Source: Treponema sp. (GTDB taxonomy: Bacteria > Spirochaetota > Spirochaetia > Treponematales > Treponemataceae). Taken from it: a DNA stretch of 40,440 nt. The notes beneath the pieces are model-generated. The model was not told the DNA's origin. It ran no database searches and was given only the letters and a program-made list of their open reading frames with translations. The stretch covers positions 1 through 40,440 of the forward strand of contig JAFPUF010000091.1 of the NCBI GenBank assembly GCA_017395545.1, given 5' to 3'. Made by a program: the position numbers and the translations under genes. Positions 16,412 through 24,680 of the stretch are shown here, in pieces (positions within the stretch are counted from its first letter, which is position 1; every line of letters begins with the position of its first letter).

Positions 16412-17659
16412 TTACCTCATATAATTCAACAGACTTGATGAATACATTTTTCCTGCCGTTGAAAGCGTTGCGTTCTGAGTTGCCTCAAGCTGCTTTTCAT
16501 CAATCAGAGCCTTTGTCAGGTCCAGATCCCCTTCCCTTGAAATCTGTCCCGTAACATTCAGGGCTACGGCACTGTTTCTTGTCATATCATTCTGAAGACG
16601 CTCGTACTCACTTCCAGATTTCGCGACCCGGGTAACAAGAGTGTTGATTCCGGAATCAAGGCTTGCAAGGACACGGCCTCCGACAGCCTCACTGTCACCC
16701 GCATAAAGGGCGTCACGGAAAGCGATTACCGCATCAAAAAGAGAACCGCCCGCAACACGGACAGAATCCCCGATATTGTACGGAGGATGCTGGCTTGAAT
16801 CCTTGATAATTCCGAGTTCATTCAGGGCAGAACCGCTCACATCCTCAAGCCATAGCTGGCGTGCATCCGTTGTCGTAAGATTAAGACCGTGAGTTACAGG
16901 ATCAAGGGAAGCTTTTACGGCAGCCCCGCTTGAATTTATTTTTGAAACGAGAGAATAAACGTTATCCCCGCTCTCAACGATAATTTTCTGTCCGTCAACT
17001 GAAATAACCGAGTCGTTCTGAGCCTGCCATTCACGCGCATCACGGCCGCCAAAAAGACGCTGGTTTTCCGCCCAGAAGATACGGTTTCCCGCACTCTCCA
17101 CGGCGATATATTTATTCTCATCGACTTCAACAAGATTCTGATCAATGCTTCCGTTATAGCGGACTGCAGAAATCAAAGGAACGGTAGAACCTTCAACTGC
17201 TCCCATATCCACGTCAAAAGCACGGATATTTGAGTTCGTTCCCGCAAAAAGCGAATTTCCGTCCGGAGAAACTGCATTCGCATTCTGAATCAGCTCACCA
17301 AGAAGCTCATTGACCTCGACAGCCATATTCCGCATGTCATCTTTTGTATAAATTCCGTTCGCCCCTGTGACAGCAAGTTCGCGCACCCGCTGCATAATCT
17401 GAAGGGAATTATTCATATAGCCTTCACGGTACAAAAACTGATCGCTTAAAGTAGCCGCATTTTTTTCAAAATTATTCACTCTGGTAAGGTAAGACTGGTA
17501 TTTTACAAGGTGTCCTGCCGCAATCGGGTCATCGCGCAGAGAAGAAATCCGTGACTGAGTTCCAATCTGATTGTCAATTCTCGCCCTCTTGACTTCCTGA
17601 CGGCGCAGATTGTACTGAGTATTGTTGTTGTTAAGCTGTGAACTTATTCGTGTAGGCAT
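16412..17659 (-). CDS. flgL: Flagellar hook-filament junction protein FlgL (HAP3)
   Basis: A 415-aa flagellin-like junction protein linking hook and filament of the periplasmic flagellum. The N-terminal helix region (MPTRISSQLNNNNTQYNLRRQEVKRARIDNQIGTQSRISSLRDDP) and the C-terminal heptad region (LTKALIDEKQLEATQNATLSTAGKMYSSSLLNYMR) match the D0/D1 flagellin fold with a FlgL-type start. The ATG at 17659 is chosen because GGGGGA lies at the right distance. A reading 12 nt longer begins with a TTG inside that Shine-Dalgarno. flgK, the usual upstream neighbour, is not adjacent here. Confidence 0.95.
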   Translation of the reverse strand: MPTRISSQLNNNNTQYNLRRQEVKRARIDNQIGTQSRISSLRDDPIAAGHLVKYQSYLTRVNNFEKNAATLSDQFLYREGYMNNSLQIMQRVRELAVTGANGIYTKDDMRNMAVEVNELLGELIQNANAVSPDGNSLFAGTNSNIRAFDVDMGAVEGSTVPLISAVRYNGSIDQNLVEVDENKYIAVESAGNRIFWAENQRLFGGRDAREWQAQNDSVISVDGQKIIVESGDNVYSLVSKINSSGAAVKASLDPVTHGLNLTTTDARQLWLEDVSGSALNELGIIKDSSQHPPYNIGDSVRVAGGSLFDAVIAFRDALYAGDSEAVGGRVLASLDSGINTLVTRVAKSGSEYERLQNDMTRNSAVALNVTGQISREGDLDLTKALIDEKQLEATQNATLSTAGKMYSSSLLNYMR

Positions 17660-17694
17660 AATTTCCCCCAAAACAGAAATTTATACTCTTTAAA

Positions 17695-17721
17695 CTTCGG
17701 CAAAATCAGAATCGGGGTTTA
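17695..17721 (-). promoter_or_regulatory. Possible sigma-28 (FliA/SigD) promoter for flgL-fliW-csrA
   Basis: On the minus strand TAAA (plus 17718-17721) and GCCGAAG (plus 17695-17701) are 16 bp apart, close to the sigma-28 pattern TAAA-N15-GCCGATAA. Transcription would start about 28 nt before the flgL ATG. Filament-junction genes are often late flagellar genes, which supports the assignment, but the -10 matches only the GCCGA core. No good sigma-70 pair was seen in this 77-bp gap. Confidence 0.4.
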
Positions 17722-17736
17722 GAAAAAAAACGAGTT

Positions 17737-18930
17737 TTAATAATTATCCCACTTAAAATCATCAAAATCTTTTATCTGAGACTCACGCTCGTTCCGGAAG
17801 TATTTTTCGAGCATTCGGATTGTAAGCGGCTTTTTGTTCACATAATTCGGATTCAGATAGAAATATGCAGAATAAAGCTTGTCCTCATCGCTGACTAAGT
17901 GACTCTCATCGTCAATGAAGATAATTCCTGCCAGATTTTTAGACACATCCTTAACGAGGATTTTTTCTTTTGTGTATGACGATGAAAAAAGTGAGGCAGG
18001 CTGCTTCATGCGGTTGAGTTCGATAAAAGTCCTTCTGGCAAGGGAACGGTAAAAAAGGTTGTTAAAATCTCCGAAATCGACAGTCTCCTCATTGAAATAC
18101 GGGTTTTTGACCATCGTTATCACAGAATACTCGCTGTCAATGAGTTTTGAGCCGTAATCAAGGAATTTATACTTATAAGCCTCTGCCATCGCAAAGGGAG
18201 AATACTCGCGGACAGTACTGATAGAGTCCGAATATTCAATTCTGAAAGTAAAAACGATTCCTGTTTTCGACACATACATAAGCATGCGCTGATTTTTCGA
18301 GACGGCGGCAGCCAGCGAATGATAGATTCTTCGTTTTTCGTAGCCGAGATGAGACTTTACCTCGGTATAGTCAAGGCTAGAAAGGTTGTCCACCCCAATC
18401 ATAACGCTTTTTCCGAGAGTTACGAGAGAATATTCTTCGACAGCCTCAATCACCTCGTCCAGAATATTCTGATGAATACAGTTAAAACTTTTCACATCAG
18501 TAAAGATTTTGTCATTGCGGAGAAAAAGGCACAAATCAATGTCAATCACTTCTTTCTGTCCGTTAAGGGCTGGAATCGATTCCGGGTGATTTTTTATCGG
18601 AAGCTGATTGATATAAGAAAGGGAGAAAAATTCAGAGAACTGTGAGTAAAAATCAAGAGCGACGAGTTCAGAATAAGGCCCTGCCCACCCCGCATTCTTT
18701 GCCTCACCGATATTCTTTACCCGCTCCGCAATATCGTTCAGTGCGGAAGAATCTCCCGAGAATTTTTCATTGAGCCGGTACAGTCTTGAGATAAAGTTAC
18801 GCGCAAAAAGATTCTGATTTTCGCGGTTCAGCGGAGAAATACAGGAATTCGTATTTCCGCGGTTTTTTATCGATTTTGAAATTCCGAAAACCTGAGTTAT
18901 GATTTTTTCAAGATTCTCAATATCGGTCAT
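17737..18930 (-). CDS. Uncharacterised protein with PD-(D/E)XK nuclease-like core
   Basis: A 397-aa cytoplasmic protein that I do not recognise as a named family. Residues 84-150 carry a pattern suggestive of the restriction-endonuclease-like fold: Glu88 in a helix (GPYSELVALDF), then VIDIDLCLF with Asp130/Asp132, and TDVKSF with Asp145 and Lys147 on the next strand. The spacing (D-x12-DVK) and flanking hydrophobic strands fit a PD-(D/E)XK active site. The C-terminal half is aromatic-rich with no motif I can name. No methyltransferase, ATPase or toxin partner lies beside it. It starts 9 bp after the MBL hydrolase gene, with an AGGA very close to the ATG, so the pair is probably co-transcribed. 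The nuclease call is an inference. Confidence 0.7.
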   Translation of the reverse strand: MTDIENLEKIITQVFGISKSIKNRGNTNSCISPLNRENQNLFARNFISRLYRLNEKFSGDSSALNDIAERVKNIGEAKNAGWAGPYSELVALDFYSQFSEFFSLSYINQLPIKNHPESIPALNGQKEVIDIDLCLFLRNDKIFTDVKSFNCIHQNILDEVIEAVEEYSLVTLGKSVMIGVDNLSSLDYTEVKSHLGYEKRRIYHSLAAAVSKNQRMLMYVSKTGIVFTFRIEYSDSISTVREYSPFAMAEAYKYKFLDYGSKLIDSEYSVITMVKNPYFNEETVDFGDFNNLFYRSLARRTFIELNRMKQPASLFSSSYTKEKILVKDVSKNLAGIIFIDDESHLVSDEDKLYSAYFYLNPNYVNKKPLTIRMLEKYFRNERESQIKDFDDFKWDNY

Positions 18931-18939
18931 TTCCTGAAA

Positions 18940-19635
18940 TTAATTCTCCCCAAGCAAGAAACCTGTCATATCGTGTCCCGGATAAACTTTTGTATTTTCG
19001 TCACAGTAATCGTGGATTTTAAAAAGACTCTGGTGAATTTTATTTTCGTCGCCGCCGTAAAGGTCAGTGCGCCCCCAGGAATGATAAAAAAGAGTGTCCC
19101 CGGAAATCAAAGTAAGCTCTTTTTTGTTGTAGAGGCAGACAGAACCTTCAGTATGCCCCGGAGTGTGAAGGATTTTCCAGTCTGAAAGGGCTGATTTTAA
19201 TTTTTCGTCAAAATTACAGTCAGAAAAAGTATCAGCGAGAGTTTTTTTATCTTCGAGAATGCCGTCGACACCAGGGAGATTTGAGACAAACGGCAGAAAA
19301 GCAGTGAATCCCATCTGGGAAAGAGATTTTTCCTGCAAAATCCGGGATTTCTCACCAATCATTTCAGAATCTGACTTATGAATTGCAATTTTTATATCTG
19401 GAAAGGATTTTTTTAAGGAAGGAAGACCTGAAACATGGTCAAAGTGCCCGTGCGTAAGAACTGCTGCCACAGGCTCCAAACTGTTAGAATTTAGATATGA
19501 AACGAGAGAACCTTCATCCCGCGAAAAAGCACAGTTCGCACTGTCAACGACAAAAACCTTATTCTCAAAAAGAGGAACGATAAAAGTATTGACAGAAAGC
19601 GGACCGGTATGCAGAAGATGAAGGTTCATAGGCAT
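18940..19635 (-). CDS. MBL-fold metallo-hydrolase, glyoxalase II-like
   Basis: A 231-aa metallo-beta-lactamase-fold hydrolase. The metal ligands are present: THGHFDH at residues 61-67 (HxHxDH), the HTPGHTEGS histidine, the bridging Asp in SGDTLF, and the late His in YPGHD. The WGRTDLYGG loop is typical of the small glyoxalase II-like / YcbL-type group. The substrate cannot be named from sequence; thioester hydrolysis is the usual family activity. The start could be 19635 or the second ATG at 19629, and neither has a clear Shine-Dalgarno. It begins 1 bp after the DbpA-domain gene stop, so translation is probably coupled. Confidence 0.9.
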   Translation of the reverse strand: MPMNLHLLHTGPLSVNTFIVPLFENKVFVVDSANCAFSRDEGSLVSYLNSNSLEPVAAVLTHGHFDHVSGLPSLKKSFPDIKIAIHKSDSEMIGEKSRILQEKSLSQMGFTAFLPFVSNLPGVDGILEDKKTLADTFSDCNFDEKLKSALSDWKILHTPGHTEGSVCLYNKKELTLISGDTLFYHSWGRTDLYGGDENKIHQSLFKIHDYCDENTKVYPGHDMTGFLLGEN

Positions 19636-19636
19636 T

Positions 19637-20482
19637 TTAGAGGTCTGCAGAAGAAGAAGAGCGTGGAGCCCGTGCTGCCATAATCTCTTCGTCAGTCATT
19701 TCAGCCTGAGCCTTAGCGAAAGCAGCCTGCTCAGCCATAGTGTCATTGTTCTGAGTTGTGTAGCTGTCTACGATTGGAGCAGATTCGTTAGATACATCCG
19801 GAACCGGCTCATTGTTCTCGTAATTATCGATAGACTCTTCTACCTGAGAATCAGCATCCTCGCCTTCAGGGCGCTGTCGTGAGTAGCTTACGCTCAGTGC
19901 TCGTCCGCGGTAAATGTGTCCGTTCAATGCAGCGATTGCTTTTTCTGAATCTTCTTTGTAAAGCTGGACGAATGAGTAGTTAGCGAGAACACGGATGTCG
20001 CCGATTCGCTCTTTCTCGATACCTGCGATATTGATGAAAAGTCCGACGAGGTCACGCGGGAAAACGCGGCGGTTTCGGCCGATGCTCACAAAGACGACCT
20101 CTGCTGCTTCCTCAGGAATAGAAACACGAGTGAATCTCTCGCGCTGTGGAGCTGCTTCTGTTGAAGTTTCGTCTGCTGTATTTTCAGTTCGTTCATAGCG
20201 GTTAAATCTTTCTTCGCGGTTAGAACGGAAATCTTCGTTTTCATTGCCATTGAATTTGTTGAAGCGGAAAATCGCTCCGCCGGCATTTCTCAAAAGATAT
20301 GCGGCTACATAAGAACGCATTGTGAGGGGAACATTTTTCTTGAAAACTTTTTTAAGTGCTTCAAGCTCATCAGGATTTGCCTTTACTTTTGAAACGACAT
20401 CTTTAAGATAGGCAGCAGCCTGCTCGAGATCAATCTCCCTGTTCTGTCTGAAATTTCTTCTGAAATTGCGTCTGAATGCCAT
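19637..20482 (-). CDS. Orphan DbpA-type RNA-binding domain protein
   Basis: A 281-aa protein with an RRM-like DbpA RNA-binding domain at about residues 128-202 (VVFVSIGRNRRVFPRDLVGLF through SFVQLYKEDSEKAIAALNGHIYRGRALSVSYSR). In DbpA/YxiN this domain sits behind a DEAD-box helicase and binds 23S rRNA hairpin 92. Here the helicase is absent. Instead there is an Arg-rich N-terminus (FRRNFRRNFRQN), a helical segment at about 17-70, and a long acidic, low-complexity tail. It may bind rRNA or act with a separate helicase. The AGGAG Shine-Dalgarno is well placed. It is the first gene of a likely three-gene unit with the MBL hydrolase and the nuclease candidate. Confidence 0.88.
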   Translation of the reverse strand: MAFRRNFRRNFRQNREIDLEQAAAYLKDVVSKVKANPDELEALKKVFKKNVPLTMRSYVAAYLLRNAGGAIFRFNKFNGNENEDFRSNREERFNRYERTENTADETSTEAAPQRERFTRVSIPEEAAEVVFVSIGRNRRVFPRDLVGLFINIAGIEKERIGDIRVLANYSFVQLYKEDSEKAIAALNGHIYRGRALSVSYSRQRPEGEDADSQVEESIDNYENNEPVPDVSNESAPIVDSYTTQNNDTMAEQAAFAKAQAEMTDEEIMAARAPRSSSSADL

Positions 20483-20510
20483 AATAATACTCCTACTTTT
20501 GGCTTTTTAA

Positions 20511-21422
20511 TTAATTTTCTGCCAACTCTAAAATATAAAACGAGTCTTTTTTTTCAAAACCACAACGGGTAACCAGAGACTCTAAAAAATCTGGTAATGA
20601 ATCGGCAATAATAAAATCTTGAATTTTCTGCTCTTTTAAATAGGAAATGCCGCGTGAAAAAAGCTCTCTGGCAAGCCCTAAGCTTCGAAAATTCTGATTG
20701 ACAAAAACTGAAGTGAGAGCCACCACATTTTTTGCAAAGGACGGAAACCGCGTGAACAAAAGAACGCCGGCAAAATCACCTGAAGCCGTACGGCAAACGA
20801 TACCGCCAGTACAGTCTGGATTTTCAAAATCAAAATTACGGAGCCATATTGAAGACACCGCTAATCCCGTTTCGCCATTGAAACGCTGTTTCAGTTCATC
20901 TGCGATTTTTTTCGCTTCGGAGAGGACACAATCACTGTCCTTTTTGTGATTGTACGGCCGGAATTCAAAATCCTGCAGAACCAGGTCATCATATTCTTCA
21001 AAATTCTGATCAAGTTTTTCTAATCCCCAGGACTCCCGGAGCGAATTGTACCATTCAAGAATGACCGAATACATCTTTTTTTCTTTAAAATCAAAGTAAG
21101 ACTTTTCGATTTCCGGGTACTTGCTCAATACATTTTTAAAATTCCTGAATACCCCCCTTCTGTTTGAAAGAGCCTCCAGAAGCTCTGCCTTTACTTTGTC
21201 GTTATGCAGATTCTCGGAAAACTCTTCCATGATTTGAAATCCGTCGCCGCTCGACCATTCGGGAAGGGAAAAAAGATGCTCGTTTTCATCGCTTTCGCCA
21301 TATTCAAGCGCCTCCTCAGGCACACAGCAGGCGTTCTCAGAATCATAGAGATACTCCCCGTCCTGATTTTCCATTCCGAAAATAATATCTTCGACAACAG
21401 ACTTCGTTAATTCAAAAATCAT
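20511..21422 (-). CDS. UPF0158-GNAT acetyltransferase fusion
   Basis: A 303-aa two-domain protein. Residues 1-135 resemble the UPF0158 family: an N-terminal helix, a beta motif GEYLYDSENACCVPEEA, the FQIMEEFSENL element, and ALSNRRGVFRNFKNVL followed by EWYNSLRESWGLE. Residues about 155-303 form a GNAT acetyltransferase, with VVALTSVFVNQNFRSLGLARELF as the acetyl-CoA motif A (RSLGLA at 246-251) and a C-terminal RCGFEKKDSFYILEL strand. The substrate is unknown. It starts 14 bp after clpP and lacks a Shine-Dalgarno, so it is probably expressed from the clpP promoter. The UPF0158 identification is by pattern and less certain than the GNAT call. Confidence 0.82.
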   Translation of the reverse strand: MIFELTKSVVEDIIFGMENQDGEYLYDSENACCVPEEALEYGESDENEHLFSLPEWSSGDGFQIMEEFSENLHNDKVKAELLEALSNRRGVFRNFKNVLSKYPEIEKSYFDFKEKKMYSVILEWYNSLRESWGLEKLDQNFEEYDDLVLQDFEFRPYNHKKDSDCVLSEAKKIADELKQRFNGETGLAVSSIWLRNFDFENPDCTGGIVCRTASGDFAGVLLFTRFPSFAKNVVALTSVFVNQNFRSLGLARELFSRGISYLKEQKIQDFIIADSLPDFLESLVTRCGFEKKDSFYILELAEN

Positions 21423-21436
21423 GATACATCTATTTT

Positions 21437-22033
21437 TTATTTTAGTTCGTCCCGCTTTGAGATTACTTTGCTTACCAAACCGTAATCAAGTGCTTCTTCG
21501 GCGGTGAGCCAGTGGTCACGGTCACAGTCTTTTTCGACCTGCTCTTCGCTCTTACCGGTTTCTGCAGCAATAAGTTTGATGAGTTTCTTTTTCGATTTTG
21601 CGATTTCTTCGGCCTGAATTTCCAAATCGGTAGCAACTCCGCGCGCAACTCCGCCAATCAGAGGCTGATGAATGAGGTAGTGGCTGTTCGGGAGGGCAAA
21701 ACGACGCTCTTTTGGAACTGAAAGCAGGATAATTGAGCCCATGCTTGCGATTAGACCCGTTCCGATTGTATAAACCGGTGCATTGATAAAACGAATCATA
21801 TCGTAAATACCAAAACCTGAGTCGATTGAACCTCCAGGTGAATCGATGTAGATATAAATCGGCTTGTCGCTGTCGGCTTCGAGCAAAAGAAGCTGTTTGA
21901 TAACTTTTGCAGTGTTTTCTTCGTTAATCTCTCCGCTCAAAATAATCTGGCGGGTTTTCAAAAATTTCTCAGAAAGTGAATCTTCCTTCTGCTCTGCGTT
22001 TTTTTCTTCGTCTTTATCGTTAAAAATTTTCAT
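21437..22033 (-). CDS. clpP: ATP-dependent Clp protease proteolytic subunit ClpP
   Basis: A 198-aa serine protease subunit that forms the tetradecameric chamber fed by ClpX or ClpA/C. The catalytic triad is recognisable: Ser in GLIASMGSIILLS, His in SHYLIHQPL, and Asp in DCDRDHWLTAEEALDYGL. IYIYIDSPGGSIDSGFGIYDMIRF is the usual oxyanion-side motif. The N-terminus is rich in Lys, Asp and Glu and differs from ClpP1 of model bacteria. No ClpX follows; the next gene is a GNAT fusion. There is no Shine-Dalgarno, but a good promoter ends 8 nt before the ATG. Confidence 0.95.
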   Translation of the reverse strand: MKIFNDKDEEKNAEQKEDSLSEKFLKTRQIILSGEINEENTAKVIKQLLLLEADSDKPIYIYIDSPGGSIDSGFGIYDMIRFINAPVYTIGTGLIASMGSIILLSVPKERRFALPNSHYLIHQPLIGGVARGVATDLEIQAEEIAKSKKKLIKLIAAETGKSEEQVEKDCDRDHWLTAEEALDYGLVSKVISKRDELK

Positions 22034-22040
22034 AAAAATA

Positions 22041-22069
22041 AATATAGTGTAAAACCGTAAAAATGTAAA
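22041..22069 (-). promoter_or_regulatory. clpP promoter, apparently leaderless
   Basis: On the minus strand TTTACA (plus 22064-22069) and TATATT (plus 22041-22046) are separated by exactly 17 bp. The last base of the -10 is 8 nt from the A of the clpP ATG, so transcription should begin at or within a base or two of the start codon. No Shine-Dalgarno is present in the intervening AAATA-rich sequence. Confidence 0.65.
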
Positions 22070-22135
22070 ATGAAATTTAGGATTTATAAGGAAGGGGAAA
22101 AGCCTTCACCGCGCGTCCCTACATAAGTTTCTTTT

Positions 22136-24490
22136 CTAATCCCTCTCCACTATCAGGCTTGACTCCTGGTACTTCGGGAGAAATCGTTTTATACCGCTGT
22201 TCTCAAACTTCACAGTGATTGCGTACTCGCCCTCATCGTTAGTCTCGGTGTTTGCGATGATTCCGTAGCCGTAGTCATCGTGGTAGATTCTGGCCCCGCG
22301 GCAATACTTGCGCTTAATCGGGTCGCTATCGACATCCGGGTGACTTAAACCACGCTCACCGTAATCTCCCCCGTGAAAAGTGCTTCCCCTGTAGCGTGAC
22401 GGAAGCTGACCAATTGCCTTAACGCCCTCACGCCCCATTTCAAGCAGGAACGGACTGCACTTCATGTACTCGATGTGACCGTACATCCGGCGGACTGCAC
22501 AGCTCGTAAGATAAAGCTCGTTCTTTGCCCGGGTGATTCCGACATAGCAAAGCCGCCTCTCTTCTTCCATCTCTTCCTCATCATCAGCGTTGCGGGGGAA
22601 AACGCCCTCTTCCATGCCGGTCATAACGACCCGGTTAAACTCAAGTCCCTTCGTGTTGTGAAGCGTAATCAAAGTTACGGCATCTTCAGAAATATCCTCG
22701 TCCTGATTCGAAAGAGTTCGGTCAAGCTGGATGTTGTCAAGAAAATCAAGTAAGCCCTGACGAGCCAGCGGATAAGGAAGGGCCGAGTTCGCAAGTTCCT
22801 GAATGTTCTCCACACGGAAAGTGTGCTCATCCTTATCGCGGTCTTCATAGTAAGAAAGAAGCCCGGATTTCTTGGCGATTATCTCAATCAATTCTGCAAG
22901 AGTTTTTCGGCTCTCACGGTTTTTGAGTTCATCCGAAACTGAATCGCCCTCCGAAATGACTTCTTTTGCAAGTTCTCCGCCGGCAGAGGTGTCTTCCCCG
23001 AAAAGATTATCAATCTCGTCGAAAATCTCAAGGAATTTTGAAAGCTCGCCCTTCACTTTCGCAGAAAGAGCCGGAAGCTTCTTTCGGGCGGCGGCGATTA
23101 TGTCATACTGAGTCTCAGTCTGAGCGGTAAGAACGATTGCATCCTGAGTTTTTCCGCCGATTCCGCGGGCAGGCTTGTTTATGATTCTTTGGAAAGCGAT
23201 TTCGTTTTTATGGTTTGCGACAAGCTCAAGCCATGCGATAAGGTCTTTTACTTCCTCACGCTCAAAGAATTTAAGCGAACCGACAATCACATAAGGAATC
23301 TTTTTCCGCACGAACTCGCTCTCAAAGCCCATCGACTGAGCATTCGTGCGGTACAGAATCGCCCAGTCAGAATAAGGAACGCCCATCGAATGAGTTTTCT
23401 GAATCAAATCCGCCGTAAAATGAACCTCGTCATCCTGATTCGGCAAAAATGCGAGCACCGGAGTTTTTCCGCTTCCACGCTCTGCACGGAGAGTTTTCCC
23501 GAGACGGCTAGAATTATTTTTAATCACATTGTCCGCAAGCGAAAGGATTTCTGAAGTTGAGCGGTAATTGCTTTCAAGACGGACAATCTTAGTTCCCTCA
23601 AAAATCTTCGGAAAGTTCAGGATATTCTGGATTTCAGCTCCGCGGAATTTGTAAATCGACTGGTCATCGTCCCCTACAACACAGACGTAAGTTCCGCTAC
23701 CCTCTTTCAGGCCAGAAAGAGCCTCAAGAAGCTTGAACTGAGCCACATTCGAGTCCTGATACTCATCGACCATAATCACACGGAAACGATTGTACATTTT
23801 TTCACGGAGACCTGCATTTCGTTCAAGCGCAAGGTAAGGAAGAAGAATCAAATCCCCGAAATCGACATTTCCTGTAGCACGAAGACGCTTTTCGTATGCC
23901 TCGTACATCTCTGGAAAATCACTCGGATTCAAAAATGCTTCTTTCGTAAGAAGTTCTGGAGAGTCCGGCAGAAGGCAGTAATCTTTTGCAAGCGCAATTT
24001 TTCTCGCATACTGCGCTGCTTCTTTTTTTGTGAGCTTAGGCTCGACCTTTTGAATCAGCGAAACCACATCCTCATCATCATAAACGGTAAAATTCGGGCT
24101 TACCCCCAAATCTGCGCTGACATATTCAGAATAAACACGCAAAAACCATGCACCGAACGAGTGAAAAGTCTTTATCTGTGAGAAAGTAGCCTTTTCTTCA
24201 AGCGCAATCGCCCTCTCATGCATCTCATTCGCAGCCTTTTTGGTGAATGTCACCGCCAGAATCGAATAAGGATTCACATTTTTCTCGCCAATCAGGTATG
24301 CAATTTTCGTAGTGATTACACGAGTCTTTCCAGAGCCAGCCCCCGCCAGAATCAAAAGCGGGTTTCCTTCATGAACGACAGCCTCGTACTGCTCAGGGTT
24401 CAGGACAGAAAGATATTCCTTCGCGTGGTCGGAAAGCTCTGTTTTGGGAGATGTAATAATATCAGATAAAATTTCATCTTCGAGTGACAT
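22136..24490 (-). CDS. pcrA: UvrD/PcrA-family superfamily 1A DNA helicase
   Basis: A 784-aa 3'-5' DNA helicase for repair and removal of RecA or stalled complexes. Motifs in order: LNPEQYEAVVHEGNPLLILAG with the P-loop AGAGSGKTR, LAVTFTKKAANEM, VDEYQDSNVAQF (motif II), GDDDQSIYKFRGAE (III), RLESNYRS (IV), TLHNTKGLEFNRVVMTGMEEG (V) and EERRLCYVGITRAK (VI). The C-terminal ARIYHDDYGYGIIANTE with ITVKFENSGIKRFLPKY is the Tudor-like domain typical of PcrA/UvrD, and this decides against Rep. No Shine-Dalgarno precedes the ATG. It stands alone, divergent from the large lipoprotein gene. Confidence 0.95.
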   Translation of the reverse strand: MSLEDEILSDIITSPKTELSDHAKEYLSVLNPEQYEAVVHEGNPLLILAGAGSGKTRVITTKIAYLIGEKNVNPYSILAVTFTKKAANEMHERAIALEEKATFSQIKTFHSFGAWFLRVYSEYVSADLGVSPNFTVYDDEDVVSLIQKVEPKLTKKEAAQYARKIALAKDYCLLPDSPELLTKEAFLNPSDFPEMYEAYEKRLRATGNVDFGDLILLPYLALERNAGLREKMYNRFRVIMVDEYQDSNVAQFKLLEALSGLKEGSGTYVCVVGDDDQSIYKFRGAEIQNILNFPKIFEGTKIVRLESNYRSTSEILSLADNVIKNNSSRLGKTLRAERGSGKTPVLAFLPNQDDEVHFTADLIQKTHSMGVPYSDWAILYRTNAQSMGFESEFVRKKIPYVIVGSLKFFEREEVKDLIAWLELVANHKNEIAFQRIINKPARGIGGKTQDAIVLTAQTETQYDIIAAARKKLPALSAKVKGELSKFLEIFDEIDNLFGEDTSAGGELAKEVISEGDSVSDELKNRESRKTLAELIEIIAKKSGLLSYYEDRDKDEHTFRVENIQELANSALPYPLARQGLLDFLDNIQLDRTLSNQDEDISEDAVTLITLHNTKGLEFNRVVMTGMEEGVFPRNADDEEEMEEERRLCYVGITRAKNELYLTSCAVRRMYGHIEYMKCSPFLLEMGREGVKAIGQLPSRYRGSTFHGGDYGERGLSHPDVDSDPIKRKYCRGARIYHDDYGYGIIANTETNDEGEYAITVKFENSGIKRFLPKYQESSLIVERD

Positions 24491-24497
24491 GGGAAAC

Positions 24498-24503
24498 AGT
24501 TTA
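24498..24503 (-). promoter_or_regulatory. Candidate pcrA -10 hexamer
   Basis: TAAACT on the minus strand ends 8 nt before the pcrA ATG, the same geometry as at clpP and asnS. No convincing -35 is found at 16-18 bp; TTGTAG occurs at about 20 bp. It is listed because it fits the pattern, at low confidence. Confidence 0.3.
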
Positions 24504-24615
24504 ACAAAAAGGACTGATTGTTACTACAAGGCCAAATGTCGAAATTCATCAACTTGCAACAAAAAAAACATTCGTTTTCGCACCTATAAATCTTTAATTT
24601 TTCTTAAACATGCAT

Positions 24616-24621
24616 TATAAT
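24616..24621 (+). promoter_or_regulatory. -10 hexamer of the 1070-aa lipoprotein gene
   Basis: A consensus TATAAT lies 60 nt before the ATG at 24681, with only a weak TTTAAT at the -35 position (24593-24598, 17-bp spacer). The transcript would have a leader of about 50 nt ending in a strong GGAGG Shine-Dalgarno at 24671-24675. Confidence 0.5.
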
Positions 24622-24680
24622 CAGGGTTGTGTTCTTTTCTTTGAAATGCCGCCAGCGCGGAGTTTTGACAGGAGGATAAT

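Noticed and set aside
17660..17671. TTG start of FlgL
   Set aside because: The TTG lies inside the GGGGGA ribosome binding site of the ATG at 17659.
22070..22135. Terminator or repeat between pcrA and clpP
   Set aside because: GAAGG and CCTTC can pair and GTAGGGACGCGCGG looks repeat-like, but the stem is weak, there is no T-run and no second copy was seen.
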